Assembly: GCA_020137815.1 (NCBI GenBank)
Contig: CM035353.1
Span: 8,091,298 to 8,155,297, forward strand
DNA from: Hormiphora californensis
Lineage: Eukaryota; Ctenophora; Tentaculata; Cydippida; Pleurobrachiidae
Direction of reading: 5' to 3'
Length of the DNA: 64,000 nt
The notes beneath the pieces are model-generated. The model was not told where the DNA came from and did not search any database. It saw only the letters and a list, made by a program, of their open reading frames with translations. Below are positions 1 to 13,800 of this stretch, piece after piece (the stretch's first letter is position 1; every line of letters begins with the position of its first letter). A program made the position numbers and the translations under genes.

Positions 1-830
1 TAGGTGGGTTACAACCGGAATTTGCTTTCCACCAAATAGTGAGTCAGCCACTTCTTTTTATAAGAGATTCGTCCCTACTATACAGGGGTGATTGGGTGTA
101 GGCAAAAGCGTCAATATTATTGTTGATATGGCGATAATGCCTACAAGCGTCAAATCATCATATCCCGATTGGTAACGTGACCCTGAGGGCGGCACCAATA
201 CGATATAGGAGATATGGCTCGTTAGTTATTGGAGTAAACCGATTGACATGAGAGCTCCTCTAATCGGTAAGGCTTAAGCTCTCATGTCTCATGTCGGATT
301 GGATACGTGATATGGGCGGTTCATCTAACGGCTTGTTACAACGATTACAATCGGTTGGATCGGATGCCCGGATACGTGATATGGGCAGTTCATCTAACGG
401 TGGCAAAGAGGTATAAAGGTCGAGGTCACACAGCCACAACTAACAATCATGTCTCTACCATTATCAACAGCTCTTCGAACAGCAATGGACTCCCTACTCG
501 ATACTACACCTCCTCCTCCTCCTCCTCCTCCTCCTCCTCCACCACATCCTGATCCTTCTACACCTTCCTTACCTACTCCTCCTCCTCCTCTTCCTGCTAC
601 ACCTACCCTACCCACCCTACCTACCCCTCCTCCTCCTGTCACATCCTCTCTTCAATTCCTGACTGGGGCTAAAGGTGGACGACAGGCCGCCTATAATGGA
701 TACCTCTACTAAATTGAGGGAGCATTGCATTATAGCGAGTTTAGTAGATTGATGACAAGATAGATATCCTGTCCCTTGGTCCGAGATCAACAGAGTGCTC
801 TAGCACGGGGTTAGCCGGCGAGCAGTTTAT
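1..830. other. Gene-free repetitive flank
   Basis: I see no convincing gene. The stretch holds two near-identical copies of a roughly 32-bp segment containing GTGATATGGGCGGTTCATCT (around 303-330 and 373-402), a short piece at about 95-160 that shares the words GTAGGCAAAA and ATAATGCCTACAAGC with the repeats at 2.4-2.6 kb, and a pyrimidine triplet tract at 507-640. The frames that are open here encode only poly-Pro, poly-Ser or poly-Gly and follow from the triplet repeat. Confidence 0.6.
507..640. repeat. (TCC)n-rich microsatellite
   Basis: A CTCCTCCTCC tract degenerates into CTACC/TCCTCC motifs. It is open in several frames, but the encoded homopolymeric peptides have no domain. Confidence 0.85.
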
Positions 831-2258
831 ACAAATTATATTTCTATATATTTGGTGATTGTCTCTCGGATACTCTGGCCTTACTCTGTGGAGTGCCCCA
901 AGGGTCCCTCCTGGGTCCTATTTTGTTTCTACTATACATTGAGGCTGTACAGGACATTGTGGAACCATATGGGCTCCGGATAAAGTTATATGCTGACGAC
1001 TCCCAGCTCTATGTGAGTCTGGTTCCTACAGATTCTACTGGCTGGTTGGAGGCAAAGGTGGATATTGAGGAATGTCTGGCGAAGGTGAAGCGGTGGATGG
1101 TGGGACAGTGGTTGAAGTGCAACGAGGCTAAGACAGAATTCATCCTTCTTGGAAAGCGCAGTTCCTTAGGCAAGGTCACATTCGATCCAGTCATTAACTT
1201 TGGAGGAACAGAAATCTCCCCTAGTGAATGTAGTGGAACAACCGGGAAAACCCTTGGAATCCTCTTGGATCACAATCTCAATCTTGAACGACAGGTTAAC
1301 AATGTGAGGAAACAGTGTGGATTGGCATTACGGAATCTCTGGCAGTTGCACAGGTGTTTTGATATTCCAACAAAGATAATGTTGGTCAAACAATTGATCA
1401 TATCAAGAATTGATTACAGTAACATACTGTACTGTGGACTTCCAGGTCGAGTTCTCAGTGGGCTCCAGAAACTTCTTAACGCCTGTGTGCGCTTTATATA
1501 CAACATTCATGGACACCAGGAAAGCTATTTGGAATACTTCAGGCAGTGCCATATCTTGCCCATCTCCTACAGACTGGACTTCAAAGCCTGTCTGATCGCC
1601 TACAAGATAGTCTATGGAACAGCACCCCGTTACCTCCAGGAAATGGTGCCACTTGATGACAGCTGGGGTCTCTCCAGGACAACAAGGATGACTAGTGTTA
1701 CTGATCCGTACAGATTAAAACACCCAAAGATGACAAGCATCAACGCCAACTCTAAGTTGAGACGTAGGAGACTATCAGTGTTCCTGCCTACTATTTGGAA
1801 TGAGTTACCTCTTGAGCTCAGGTCAATCCCCAATGTGGATACATTCAAGGCCCGTCTGAAGACACATCTCTTCGTTGGTGCATTTGGAGTGGGTGATGGG
1901 GAACCCGCGGCTGAGTTGTAATGTTTGTTGTAGTTGTGGAGCCTGCGGGCAATCGGTGTCATCCTCTCTCTAGACATGCTATTAAATCACTACCTAGTTT
2001 AAACTTTTTTCCCTAGCAGGTGTGAGTATAGCGTGTTTTAAATTTATATCTACAGGTTTATGGGACCAGTTATTCCACCAGTTTTATAAGTCCAGTTATA
2101 TCGGCTTCTATATATTGTCTTTTTCAACCAGAGTGTTTGTGTGTGTCATATATTTACTCGAGGATATACCGCTCTGATGACCAGGCGGAGCATCGCCAAT
2201 ATTTTGACATGTTTCCGTCGGGTATGGGCGGTATATAAGCGCGGAATATTATTATATT
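830..2258 (+). mobile_element. 5'-truncated CR1/L2-like non-LTR retrotransposon
   Basis: The 3' part of a non-LTR element: the C-terminal portion of a reverse transcriptase (851-1921) followed by about 330 bp of 3' UTR. The UTR ends near the AATATTATTATATTG motif at 2,247-2,261, consistent with the short tail repeats of CR1/L2-type elements. The 5' boundary near 830 is where RT similarity fades. Truncation from the 5' end is the usual outcome of target-primed reverse transcription. A longer, apparently related element occurs at the right end of the window. Confidence 0.8.
851..1921 (+). pseudogene. Non-LTR reverse transcriptase, C-terminal fragment
   Basis: Reads in one frame through GVPQGS (RT block 4) and YADD (catalytic Asp pair, about position 988), then the thumb and a C-terminal domain ending in a RLKTHLF-like motif typical of CR1/L2/Jockey-group ORF2 proteins. 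No methionine start belongs to it; the frame is entered from truncated upstream sequence. Endonuclease and fingers are absent, so it cannot act alone. The frame is otherwise open for about 355 codons, suggesting a fairly recent insertion. Confidence 0.85.
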
Positions 2259-2286
2259 GAAATATTGATAGAAAAGAGAATGAAAG

Positions 2287-2385
2287 ATTGCATTGCGAGT
2301 TACAACTCGCTAAGAATATCTCGATTCGGTAAATATATATACCGAATCGAGATATCCTTAGCGAGTTGTCAACTGCAATGCAATA
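2287..2385. repeat. Near-perfect inverted repeat (hairpin)
   Basis: Arms of about 43-45 nt around an AT-rich centre (AAATATATATACC). Left arm words CGAGTTACAACTCGC and ATCTCGATTCGGT recur reverse-complemented on the right. It could be a small MITE; no clear target duplication was seen. Confidence 0.8.
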
Positions 2386-2610
2386 CTGCCTACACCCTGA
2401 GGTGGAGGGTAGGCAAAACTGCTCGTAGGCATTATTGTCAACATCAGTGGTAAAATCACAGTTTTGCCTACATGGTAGGCATTATGTACCGTAGGCAAAA
2501 CTGCGGTTTACCCCCCTGGTGTTGACGATAATGCCTACAAGCAGTTTTGCCTACCCTCCACCTCTAATTAGGTGTTTTAGGGTGTAGGCATTATTGACCG
2601 TAGGCATTAT
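2386..2610. repeat. GTAGGCAAAACTGC / GTAGGCATTATTG dispersed repeat cluster
   Basis: Several direct and inverted copies of GTAGGCAAAACTGC and GTAGGCATTAT, each often facing its reverse complement (GCAGTTTTGCCTAC, ATAATGCCTAC). Related words appear at 95-160 on the other side of the non-LTR fragment, so the two clusters may belong to one MITE family or to one element interrupted by the retrotransposon. Confidence 0.6.
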
Positions 2611-2681
2611 TGTATGCTACCTAGTTCCTAGCCACATCCCTGATTCCTATCTGCAGTTATTACAGTCCCTTATCCCAATAC

Positions 2682-4086
2682 CCCACGAACCGAAGAGTCC
2701 CTTGGCGTATGTGATTCGTGCTATAGGTGCCATTGCAGTGAACAACTTGATCTTCTTCCCCAACTCGGGGTTACTAGAGAACTCTATGAAACCCATCTGG
2801 GTTCCCTGCGAGTGTGCTATGTAGAACAGGTCATCTTCCCCTGATATCTGTTGGGATAGTAAGGGTTATTGCAGTAGAGGGTGAATAATTTGAAAGGAAT
2901 CTGTAGGTCATTGTGGACAGTTACAGGGCACAATGCGTATTGAATCTTGCAGAATTGGAATGCAGTGCTTGGTACAAAGTCGCGGAGAGACTCTTAGTGG
3001 GAGGGGGAGAGAGACACTGCACCTTTAGTTACCTTCAGGACATAGTTCAGCATGGCTGGTAGGTCGATTTCAGCCATTTCCTGAAAACTAAAGTCCCAGA
3101 ACGCCGTGTCGTCGGGTGTCAAGGTAGTGTGGTTTAGACTGTAGATATTTCCTCGAACATTGCCTAGCCATATATCATATCCCTGAGGGGAGGAGGTTGT
3201 ATTCAGTTGAGGAGGGGGTGCCCGGTGATATATCTATCCAGGTAGATTCGAAGTATTGATATAAATACCGCGTACTTGATACTGGTATGTCATTAGGTGT
3301 TCTTTCTCTCTCTCTCTCTCTCCAATGCAGTTATAGGACTCTTGATGTAGATGCATTGCATTCCTCACCAAACCGCCAATTAGATTGCTAGAATCTCGTG
3401 TTCCAAGCCCCACAAATAACAACAAATTGATTACCTAGTGATACCCACCCTCCTACCCTGATTGATTACCTTATCGGCCAGAAGGAAGGGGAAACTCTTC
3501 TCTCGTCCCATGAGAAGGAAGGTATCACTGCTTGCTGTTAGACCATGCTGGAAGAATGCCACGGGGGCAGCCCCTGCAATAATGATGGTGGTTAGGGGTG
3601 GTTATAGGGATATGATACTAGAATTTGACTGCTCTAAAAAAATTCCAGCTCTGAGTTCTTCTGATTTCCTCAACCTAACATTGGAAGGTGGTTCAGTATA
3701 CCTTTATTGCCTGGCGGGGGAGGTATACGAAACAGCTGTAGTATATATCCATCAGGGGTAACAACTGTATGGTTCTCTGAGGGTAATCCGTTGTCCCTGA
3801 TCAGCTGGGGTGTGTTCATGAAACATTCCGGGTCTACCGAGGGCCCAAAATCGGGTCTGAAACAGTGAGAATGAACATCTTTTAGGACAGGGGGCAGTGA
3901 GTGAATGGTATATAATCTTCCTATTTCCTGCCCCAGACTTGTTTTGACAGATTTATCTACAATGATGTTTATACCAAGTAATATAATACCCTTGAGCGAG
4001 ATGTCGCGACAAAAAAGCAATCGTTACCTTGAGTAAACGGGGGTGGAGTAAAATTGTAACAGAAGAAAAACAGCTAACAAATGCAT
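2682..4086 (-). CDS. Lysosomal acid lipase-like AB-hydrolase, 3' end missing
   Basis: Neutral or acid triglyceride/cholesteryl-ester lipase of the LIPA/gastric lipase family, predicted secreted or lysosomal. Five minus-strand exons: 4086-4028, 3856-3702, 3573-3470, 3182-3033, 2847-2682, all with GT-AG borders and matching phases. Exon 1 supplies ATG and a hydrophobic signal peptide (MHLLAVFLLLQFYS). Exon 2 opens the family's N-terminal region (VDPECFMN, then DGYILQLFRIP). Exon 3 has the QHG oxyanion-hole segment, exon 4 the GNVRGN block, exon 5 the nucleophile elbow AHSQG. The remaining roughly 150-200 residues with the catalytic Asp and His are not found; they lie left of the window or were lost near the repeats and the retrotransposon. 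It is transcribed divergently from the calponin-homology gene. Confidence 0.92.
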
Positions 4087-4144
4087 TTGTGCAGAGTGGA
4101 GAAAGAAACACAAGCCCACTAGGTGTACAGAGCTTATCAAGCTT

Positions 4145-4365
<221 letters not shown>

Positions 4366-4807
4366 CAATGCATCTCACTCTGTTATCTCGACAACAAACC
4401 GAATGGTTGAACAGCACGTGAATGGACGTCAAGTTTTTAGCCGAGCAGCCCGTTTGGAGGGCGTGACCACCGTATACGTGTGGGAATGCGTCACAATGTT
4501 ACGTATGAATTATGTCTCACATATTAGTTCAACTCCTGGCCTTTATCAAATTGACCCAGCTACTCAGCTAGCTGCGAAGCTATGATAGATGTAGGAAGTC
4601 ACGACACCAAAAATTAATGAATATTCTTCCCTGGGTCAGCACAAAAATCAAAGTTGAAAATTCATAGCCTCTTTTACGAAAACTCATGATCATTTAAATC
4701 CTCTGATACGGCTACTCTTTCAGCAACGTTTTCCTTTCATACTCTTGGAGACAGTCTGAACAATATCCCCGTGATTGTATATTTCTAACCCCTTGTTTCT
4801 GTTTCAG

Positions 4808-7800
4808 TGGAACTAAATAGACGTATGGCACCGAGGGGTGTACGGGTAGGGAATCTCACTACTGATTGGAATGACGGTACAGCACTGTGCGCCCTTGTGG
4901 ATTATAATGTCAATGGAATATACGATCTCTATCAAGGTATTGTCTCACACTGTGAGGTTGGGTGATTTAACTTGTCCTGATATTTGACAATAATCCAAAC
5001 CCTACTAAGTTAGTGTTACGTGCATGCCATGCTACGCAGTCTGTCGGTCTTGCATGAGCAGCTCATTGAGCTCACACCATTGAGCTCACACCGTCCCTTT
5101 GGAGCCGACAGACGGGGAACTACTCGAGCCCTCCCCGGAAGCTCCTCTCCACATAACTAATAAACCCACTCCTGCAGATTCAGAGCCTATTGAGAAGGTA
5201 GCCCAGTGTATGATTGCAGCATACAAGTTCCTAGGGATACCCCAGCTAGTAGAACCAGAGGACTTCCTATCTAAACTTATAGGTCGGTTATATCAGCCAA
5301 CACCTCCACACAGTGGTTTTAGTAAGGAATATTTTATATTTATACTTTCCTATATTACCAACCCGACCTGGCCAATTAATTAATTGACATTAATTATCTA
5401 ATTAGTTAACATTTACAGATGACCAGACCTATGTCCATGTACATCACGTGTTTTGTGAGGGAGGGGGTTGAGGAGATAAGAGTGGATCTGTTTGAGGGGC
5501 TCAACCAGGATACCCAGGTTGAGGTGGTGAGTGTAGTGGATCAGGATGAGGATGTCATCAAGTATATAAAGGTGAGTTAATAGTAGTAGAATGCCATATT
5601 TGGACATATAATGACGTCATCACATGCCCAAATATGGTCATTATGAACAGATTAGTCTAATTAATCCACAAACAGGTTGTCAGGCCCACCCTATTGGCCC
5701 AGAGACAGGTTAGTAAACCCGCTAACTAATTCCGGGGCTTATTGCATGACTTCTTAGGCCAACGCTACACAAAGCTTTGAAAAGGCTAACCTGTCCATCG
5801 CAGCGGCCGCTGGAAAGGACAGCGTAACCTGTCAAACAAAGCTATGCATTTAGCATTACTTGAACGTTCCATTTTACCTCAAGAGTCAAGCGGGTCTGAG
5901 CGATTTCAATAGTGGGGAACAGAAGTCCTCAGGAGATTTTATTCTCTCATTCTCTCTCCCTCTCTCTCTCTCTGATCAGGATCAGACGGATGAAAAGAAG
6001 CCATCTAGCACGATGGGAGCTGTGTCCTCTCACGTTCTAAACACTCTTAGATACACCCCAATGAGACCAAAACTTCAGGAAATACTCACCCCAACTCCAC
6101 CTGAGAGGTAAGTCCTGTCCCTACCCGGGTACTTTTTGTAGGTTGGTCTCTTCTAACCACATCACATTGAGAGGTTAGTCAAATGACATGACTCGTGTGA
6201 CATGCCTCATGTGACATGACTCATGTGACATGACTCATGTCCCTAACCACTTCACCTTGGGATAAAAGTCCTGCCCCTTACCACTTCACCCTGAGATTGT
6301 CCCTACGTCTATACTCCATTGAAACCTGAAAAAAGTGAAGATGATGGTTCATGGTGGGACCCTTCATGGTATAATTCACAGTAGCATTGTAACTCAGTAA
6401 TATACCCATGGTGATTGTACTATCTAGTATAGAGCTGAGACAGATGGCAGCTGAGTTTATTGTTAAACCACACCTTGCCCTTTGTCCACCTGATTGGGCA
6501 CTCCTTCTTCTTATTATGCTGATATATATATTGATCATAGTCAATACTGGGTTAGTATAGTGTCATCAGGATTCATTATATCTTAGGTTTGCTTCAAAAT
6601 TGCGGCTTTACAATCCTGGATGAATGTATGCTTGTGTGTGATATTATGAAATGAGGGGTTGTTGACGATAACATGTGTATTGTTGAGGCACATAGCTTTC
6701 TCGCTTTTTGCACTATATTTATTTATTTTGTTCAGTTGTCGTATTCTAGAGTGCATGTATTTTGATTGTGTGAGTGAGATCGATTGTTTTTTGCCTACTT
6801 TGCCCATTCGTGAGAACTAAACACTACCACTGTGTGTGGGAAAGGAATGTACGGTTCGCGGAAACAGATTGTGGATGATAAGTTTAGATGTCAGTAGCTG
6901 CTGATCTGTGTAACTGTTTCCCCTTCTCCCTCCTTGTTGGGGGATCTCCTAGTAGGTGAGACTTGATTACAAGCTATAGGTACTTCGTGAGTGATGGGAG
7001 ATGGGAGGAAGAGTAGGGTGGGTGGAGGGTTCAATAGAACTTGAGTAGGTTGAGCTAGGATTTTGAAAAACATGTTTGACACATTGGTTGGTGGCCAAGA
7101 ACCACTCGTGCCGAGGTCTGATATATCGTGCAGCAGACTCCCTGGCCTCATGCTGCATGTTATCTTTCTGTGGGCCCCTACCCCCCCCCCCCTCTCAAAT
7201 CTAGCTGCAAGACGTTCTCTATTTTACAAGTTCTCTCCTTGGCACGGGGCCCGGGTATTTTAAGTGGGGGAGGGGTGGGGGCAGACTACTGCTGCTGCAA
7301 AGGGGTAATACTGGATAAGCGGATTATTATACTGATGTTGAAGAAATATAATAGAAAGCTTCAGGGGTTCTGAATGAACTTGACGTTTGGTTATCCAACA
7401 TTGCCGACTACTAAACAAACATAATCACTGCATGCAAAATTAAAACCGACAGCCCCCGCTCTGACTCTCTCTCTCCCTGTTTCTGACTGAAAGTTTCGAC
7501 GTGTGTATACTTGTATAGTAGCCGACATCATACAGATCTATTGAGGCTGATATTTGTATAAGATGAAAATCAATCACAAGTTTAATTGGATATATACCCT
7601 GACAGGTGATCAGTATCTCTCTTTCTGAGAAACAAAAGATCAAAGGAGGATTTCTCTTGGAATATCTCTTCACAGATCCCTCCCTGCCGTAGATCACTTC
7701 CGATCGTAGTTTCCAGTGTTTATCCTTGCGAAGTTCCCCCACACACGGCCCCCTTATTACTCACAGTGAAACAGTGAAACACATTAGCTTCTCTTTGCGT

Positions 7801-10800
7801 ATGTGATTTTCAAACACCGTACAAGGTTCTACACTTCCATATAATATTCCCTGAAACTCCTTTACTTTTTTTGGTTGCATCATAATATATACCAATCCAT
7901 ATTGTTTGTAGTGCAACCGCGTTCAACTAGGAAACGGTATACCCTCCATTTATTATACTAGGGGGAACCTCCCCTAAGTTTCCCTCTTCTAGTGGCGAGC
8001 CTAAAACAACATGTCCCAGTGTTTTCACATCCTCTTTTATTCCGGCCGTTGTATTTCTAAATCTCGACATTGTCTCTTTCTATACCGTTCTAGTTTATAG
8101 CAAACACCTTTTGTCCTGGAAACCTGAGTCAGTTGTCCTGGAAACCTGAGCCTGTTGTCCTGGAAACCGTATCTGATGGATGTTAGGAATTAGGAACCAT
8201 CTGTTTGGTTGCTGCACCTGTTTCCCATCCCTTCAACGAAAGTACCGAACCCACCGAGATAGTTCACCAGAGGACCCCTGGTACGGAGAACTTAGTAGAT
8301 AGAGGGGAGAGGATGGAGATAGGGGCAAAAAAGGGAGGGAGAGAGGGAAGGGAGGGGCGAAACGGAGGGAGGTATTTGATATTTTGTACCTTACTATATA
8401 TCCAAGAAAAACAAACATTCCGTGACCGTGACCTATATAAAACACATACTCAGCGACCAGGCTCTTTCAAGTGCCGCTCCGTAGTAGGTGGTATTCATAA
8501 TTATCCAGGCATAATTTCTCTATGGGGTGAGACTAACAAATATAATGCCGCATCGTTATTATATTGTGAGGGAGTTATATATCGTCTAATGGAATGTGAG
8601 CTGATCGTCTCAATACATTGAGGAGGGAGGCTAGCCTTAAACTAGGACCCCCCTCCAGATAAATCACGAACATTCCCCACGTTTCATCCCTTAGTGACCC
8701 CATTTCATCACTTATCATTATGGCTCACCCCTTTTTCCTTGCAGGCCTCTGCAGGCCTGGCTCCTCACCCCTTCTCCCTGCAGGCCTCTGTCTCACCCCT
8801 TCTTCCCTGCAGGCCTCTGTCTTCAAGTTATGAGGAGGATGAGGGGATATCAGCAGACATACTCTCTGACAGTCACCATCCGAGGGCATCACCAGCTAGA
8901 AGTGCAGGTAAGAAGAGGGTGGTATATTTTGTAGACAAATTTGAAATTTACATTGCAAATTATGACTAATTTACTGTCTGAATTTCAGAGGATGGTCTAC
9001 CAGAGTCCGAACGAATTGAGCGAGTCAGTTTGGAGGCTTCCTTAGATGCTCCAGGTAAGGTCATACAATGCTTTGTGAGGCATTGTAAATTCCTTAACCA
9101 CATGTAAACTAGTTTGCGGTCTAGTTCTGCTCATTCCATCCTCAAAGAGACACCTCCAGATGGGCCACTATAATTCTTCCTCTCGGCCCTTTGCCAAAAT
9201 ATGAGTTACAAATACTAAACTTTAGTCGGTATTATCTAACACCAATCCCTTTTTCCAGAGCCGGGTATTCTGCACGAGGAGAGTCTCTCAGACGAGACAT
9301 CAGAGCCAGAAGTATTGGTAGAGAAGGTGGGTGAAGTGAAATGTGCGGCCCCCTCCCCTCACTCAACAGTGGAAACTCCAAGCATTGGAGAGTACTTGAG
9401 ATGCCACTCTCCGGGGGAGGTTGAGATAGTGAGCGAGGAAAATAAGGAGGAGATACGAGAACAGCTGGGTATTGATCTAATGAGTGAGATAGCACAGGAG
9501 ATAGAAAATATAATGGGAGAGAGGGACTCCCCTGAACCATCCATCACACCTACAAATGAGGAAATGGAGGTGCCAGTCACAATAATGGAGGATGTACTGG
9601 CTGTACCAGAACCTGAGGTTGCTATGGAAACACCTGAGGTTACCATAGAAACACCTGAGGTTGCAGTGGAAACACCTGAGGTTGCTGTGGAAACACCTGA
9701 GGTTGCTGTGGAAACACCTGAGGTTGCAGTAGAAACACCTGAGCTTGAGGTTGCTGTGGAAACACCTGAGGTTGCAGTGGAAACACCTGAGGTTGCTATG
9801 GAGACACCTGAGGCTGCTATGGAAACACCTGAGGTTGTTGTGGAAACACCGGAGGTTGCTGTGGAAACACCTGAAGTTGCTGTGGAAACACCTGAGGTTG
9901 CTGTGGAAACACCTGAAGTTGCTGTGGAAACACCTGAGGTTGCTGTGGAAACACCTGAGGTTGCTGTGGAAACACCTGAGGTTGCTGTGGAAACATCTAA
10001 GGTTGCTGTGGAAACACCTGAGATTGCCATAGAAACACCTGAGGTTGCTGTGGAAACACCTGAGGTTGCTGTGGAAACACCTGAGGTTGCTGTGGAAACA
10101 CCTGAGGTTGCTGTGGAAACACCTGAGGTTGCTGTGGAAACACCTGAGGTTGCTGTGGAAACACCTGAGGTTGCTGTGGAAACACCTGAGGTTGTAGTGG
10201 ATACACCTGAGGTTGCTGAGGAAACACCTGAGGTTGCTGTGGAAACACCTGAGGTTGCTAAGGAAACACCTGAGGTTGCTGTGGAAACACCTCTGGATAA
10301 GATTCCTCCAAGACTCCGAACTTGCAGTTTCTCGAGTTCTTCATCCTCAGAAGTTGAGGTGATCATTGTACCCCCTAAAGTTAAGTGCGCTCCACCAAAA
10401 CTAGCTACACCTGAGATCGAAGTAGCTGTACCTACACATGAGATTGAAGTAGCTGTACCTACACCTGAGATTGAAGTGGCTGTACCTACACCTGAGGTTG
10501 AAGTGGCTGTACCTACACCTGAGATTGAAGTGGCTGTACCTACACCTGAGATTGAAGTGGCTGTACCTACACCTGAGATTGAAGTGGCTGTACCTACACC
10601 TGAGATTGAAGTGGCTGTACCTACACCTGAGATTGAAGTGGCTGTAGCCTACACCTGAGATTGAAGTGGCTGTAGCCTACACCTGAGATTGAAGTGGCTG
10701 TACCTACACCTGAGATTGAAGTGGCTGTACCTACACCTGAGATTGAAGTGGCTGTACCTACACCTGAGATTGAAGTGGCTGTACCTACACCTGAGATTGA

Positions 10801-13800
10801 AGTGGCTGTACCTACACCTGAGATTGAAGTGGCTGTACCTACACCTGAGATTGAAGTGGCTGTACCTACACCTGAGATTGAAGTGGCTGTACCTACACCT
10901 GAGATTGAAGTGGCTGTACCTACACCTGAGATTGAAGTGGCTGTACCTACACCTGAGATTGAAGTGGCTGTACCTACACCTGAGATTGAAGTGGCTGTAC
11001 CTACACCTGAGATTGAAGTGGCTGTACCTACACCTGAGATTGAAGTGGCTGTACCTACACCTGAGATTGAAGTGGCTGTACCTACACCTGAGATTGAAGT
11101 GGCTGTACCTACACCTGAGATTGAAGTGGCTGTACCTACACCTGAGATTGAAGTGGCTGTACCTACACCTGAGATTGAAGTGGCTGTACCTACACCTGAG
11201 ATTGAAGTGGCTGTACCTACACCTGAGATTGAAGTGGCTGTACCTACACCTGAGATTGAAGTGGCTGTACCTACACCTGAGATTGAAGTGGCTGTACCTA
11301 CACCTGAGATTGAAGTGGCTGTACCTACACCTGAGATTGAAGTGGCTGTACCTACACCTGAGATTGAAGTGGCTGTACCTACACCTGAGATTGAAGTGGC
11401 TGTACCTACACCTGAGATTGAAGTGGCTGTACCTACACCTGAGATTGAAGTGGCTGTACCTACACCTGAGATTGAAGTGGCTGTACCTACACCTGAGATT
11501 GAAGTGGCTGTACCTACACCTGAGATTGAAGTGGCTGTACCTACACCTGAGATTGAAGTGGCTGTACCTACACCTGAGATTGAAGTGGCTGTACCTACAC
11601 CTGAGATTGAAGTGGCTGTACCTACACCTGAGATTGAAGTGGCTGTACCTACACCTGAGATTGAAGTGGCTGTACCTACACCTGAGATTGAAGTGGCTGT
11701 ACCTACACCTGAGATTGAAGTGGCTGTACCTACACCTGAGATTGAAGTGGCTGTACCTACACCTGAGATTGAAGTGGCTGTACCTACACCTGAGATTGAA
11801 GTGGCTGTACCTACACCTGAGATTGAAGTGGCTGTACCTACACCTGAGATTGAAGTGGCTGTACCTACACCTGAGATTGAAGTGGCTGTACCTACACCTG
11901 AGATTGAAGTGGCTGTACCTACACCTGAGATTGAAGTGGCTGTACCTACACCTGAGATTGAAGTGGCTGTACCTACACCAGAGATTGAAGTGGCTGTACC
12001 TACACCTGAGATTGAAGTGGCTGTACCTACTCCTGAGATTGAAGTGGAAGTACCTACACTTGAGATTGAAGTGGCTGTACCTACACCTGAGATTGAAGTA
12101 GCTGTATCTACACCTGAGATTGAAGTGGCTGTACCTACACCTGAGATTGAAGTGGCTGTACCTACACCTGAGATTGAAGTGGCTGTACCTACACCTGAGA
12201 TTGAATTGGCTGTACCTATACCTGATATTGAAGTGGCTGTACCTACAGCTGAAATTGAAGTGGCTGTGCCTACACCTGAGGTTGAAGTGGCTGTACCTAC
12301 ACCTGAGATTGAAGTGGCTGTACCTACACCTGAGATTGAAGTGGCTGTACCTACACCTGAGATTGAAGTGGCTGTACCTACACCTGAGATTGAAGTGGCT
12401 GTACCTACGCCTGAGATTGAAGTGGCTGTACCTACACCTGAGATTGAAGTGGCTGTACCTGAGATTGAAGTGGCTGTACCTACACCTGAGATTGAAGTGG
12501 CTGTACCTACACCTGAGATTGAAGTGGCTGTACCTACACCTGAGATTGAAGTGGCTGTAGCTACACCAGAGGTTAAAGTGGCTGTACCTACACCAGAGGT
12601 TGAAGTGGCTGTGCCTACACCTGATATTGAAGTGGCTGTGCCTACACCTGATATTGAAGTGGCTGTACCTACACCTGAGATTGAAGTGGCTGTACCTACA
12701 CCTGAGATTGAAGTGGCTGTACCTACATGGGTTGAATGGCTGTAACACCTGAGATTAAAGGGGCTTACCACCCTGAGATTGAAGTGGCTGTCCTCACCGG
12801 AGATTAAAGTGGCTGTACCTCCCCTGATTTAAGTGCTGTACCACCCTGAATTGAAGTGGCTGTACCTACCCTAAATTTGAAGGGCTGTACTACCCTGAGG
12901 TTAAAGGGGGTGACACACCTAGTTTGAAGGGCTGTACCTACACCGGGGTGAATGGCGTACCTACCCTGAATGAAGTGGTGTACCTACACCGAGTTTGAAG
13001 TGGCTTTTCTAAAAACCGGGGTTTAATTTGGCCCCTTTACCCCTAGTTGAAGTGGCTGTAACCTACCCCCGAGGTTAAGTGGGTCCCTCACCAGATTAAA
13101 GGGCGTACCACCCCAATTAAAAGTGGCTGTACCTACCCCTGAAATTGAATGGCTGTACACACCTGAGATTATTTTGGTCCCCTACACCTGAGTTTGAAGT
13201 GCTGAAACCTACACCTGAGAGTTGAAGTGGCTGTACCTACACCTGAGATTGAAGTGGCTGTACCTACACCTGAGATTGAAGTGGCTGTACCTACACCTGA
13301 GATTGAAGTGGCTGTACCTACACCTGAGATTGAAGTGGCTGTACCTACACCTGAGATTGAAGTGGCTGTACCTACACCTGAGATTGAAGTGGCTGTACCT
13401 ACACCTGAGATTGAAGTGGCTGTACCTACACCTGAGATTGAAGTGGCTGTACCTACACCTGAGATTGAAGTGGCTGTACCTACACCTGAAATTGAAGTGG
13501 CTGTACCTACACCTGAGATTGAAGTGGCTGTACCTACACCTGAGATTGAAGTGGCTGTACCTACACCTGAGATTGAAGTGGCTGTACCTACACCTGAGAT
13601 TGAAGTGGCTGTACCTACACCTGAGATTGAAGTGGCTGTACCTACACCTGAGATTGAAGTGGCCTGTACCTACACCTGAGATTGAAGTGGCTGTACCTAC
13701 ACCTGAGATTGAAGTGGCTGTACCTACACCTGAGATTGAAGTGCTGTCCCTACCCCTAGATTGAAGTGCTGTACCTACCCCTAGGTTGAAGTGGCTGTAC

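Noticed and set aside
4403-4585. Candidate 5' exon of the CH gene
   Set aside because: Frame is open for 60 codons but does not encode the missing first CH helix and has no suitable donor.
10621-12771. Minus-strand open frames up to 716 codons (Gly/Val/Ser/Thr repeats)
   Set aside because: They arise because the 27-bp unit has no stop in several frames. The plus-strand frame connects to unique coding sequence with splice sites on both sides; the minus frames do not.
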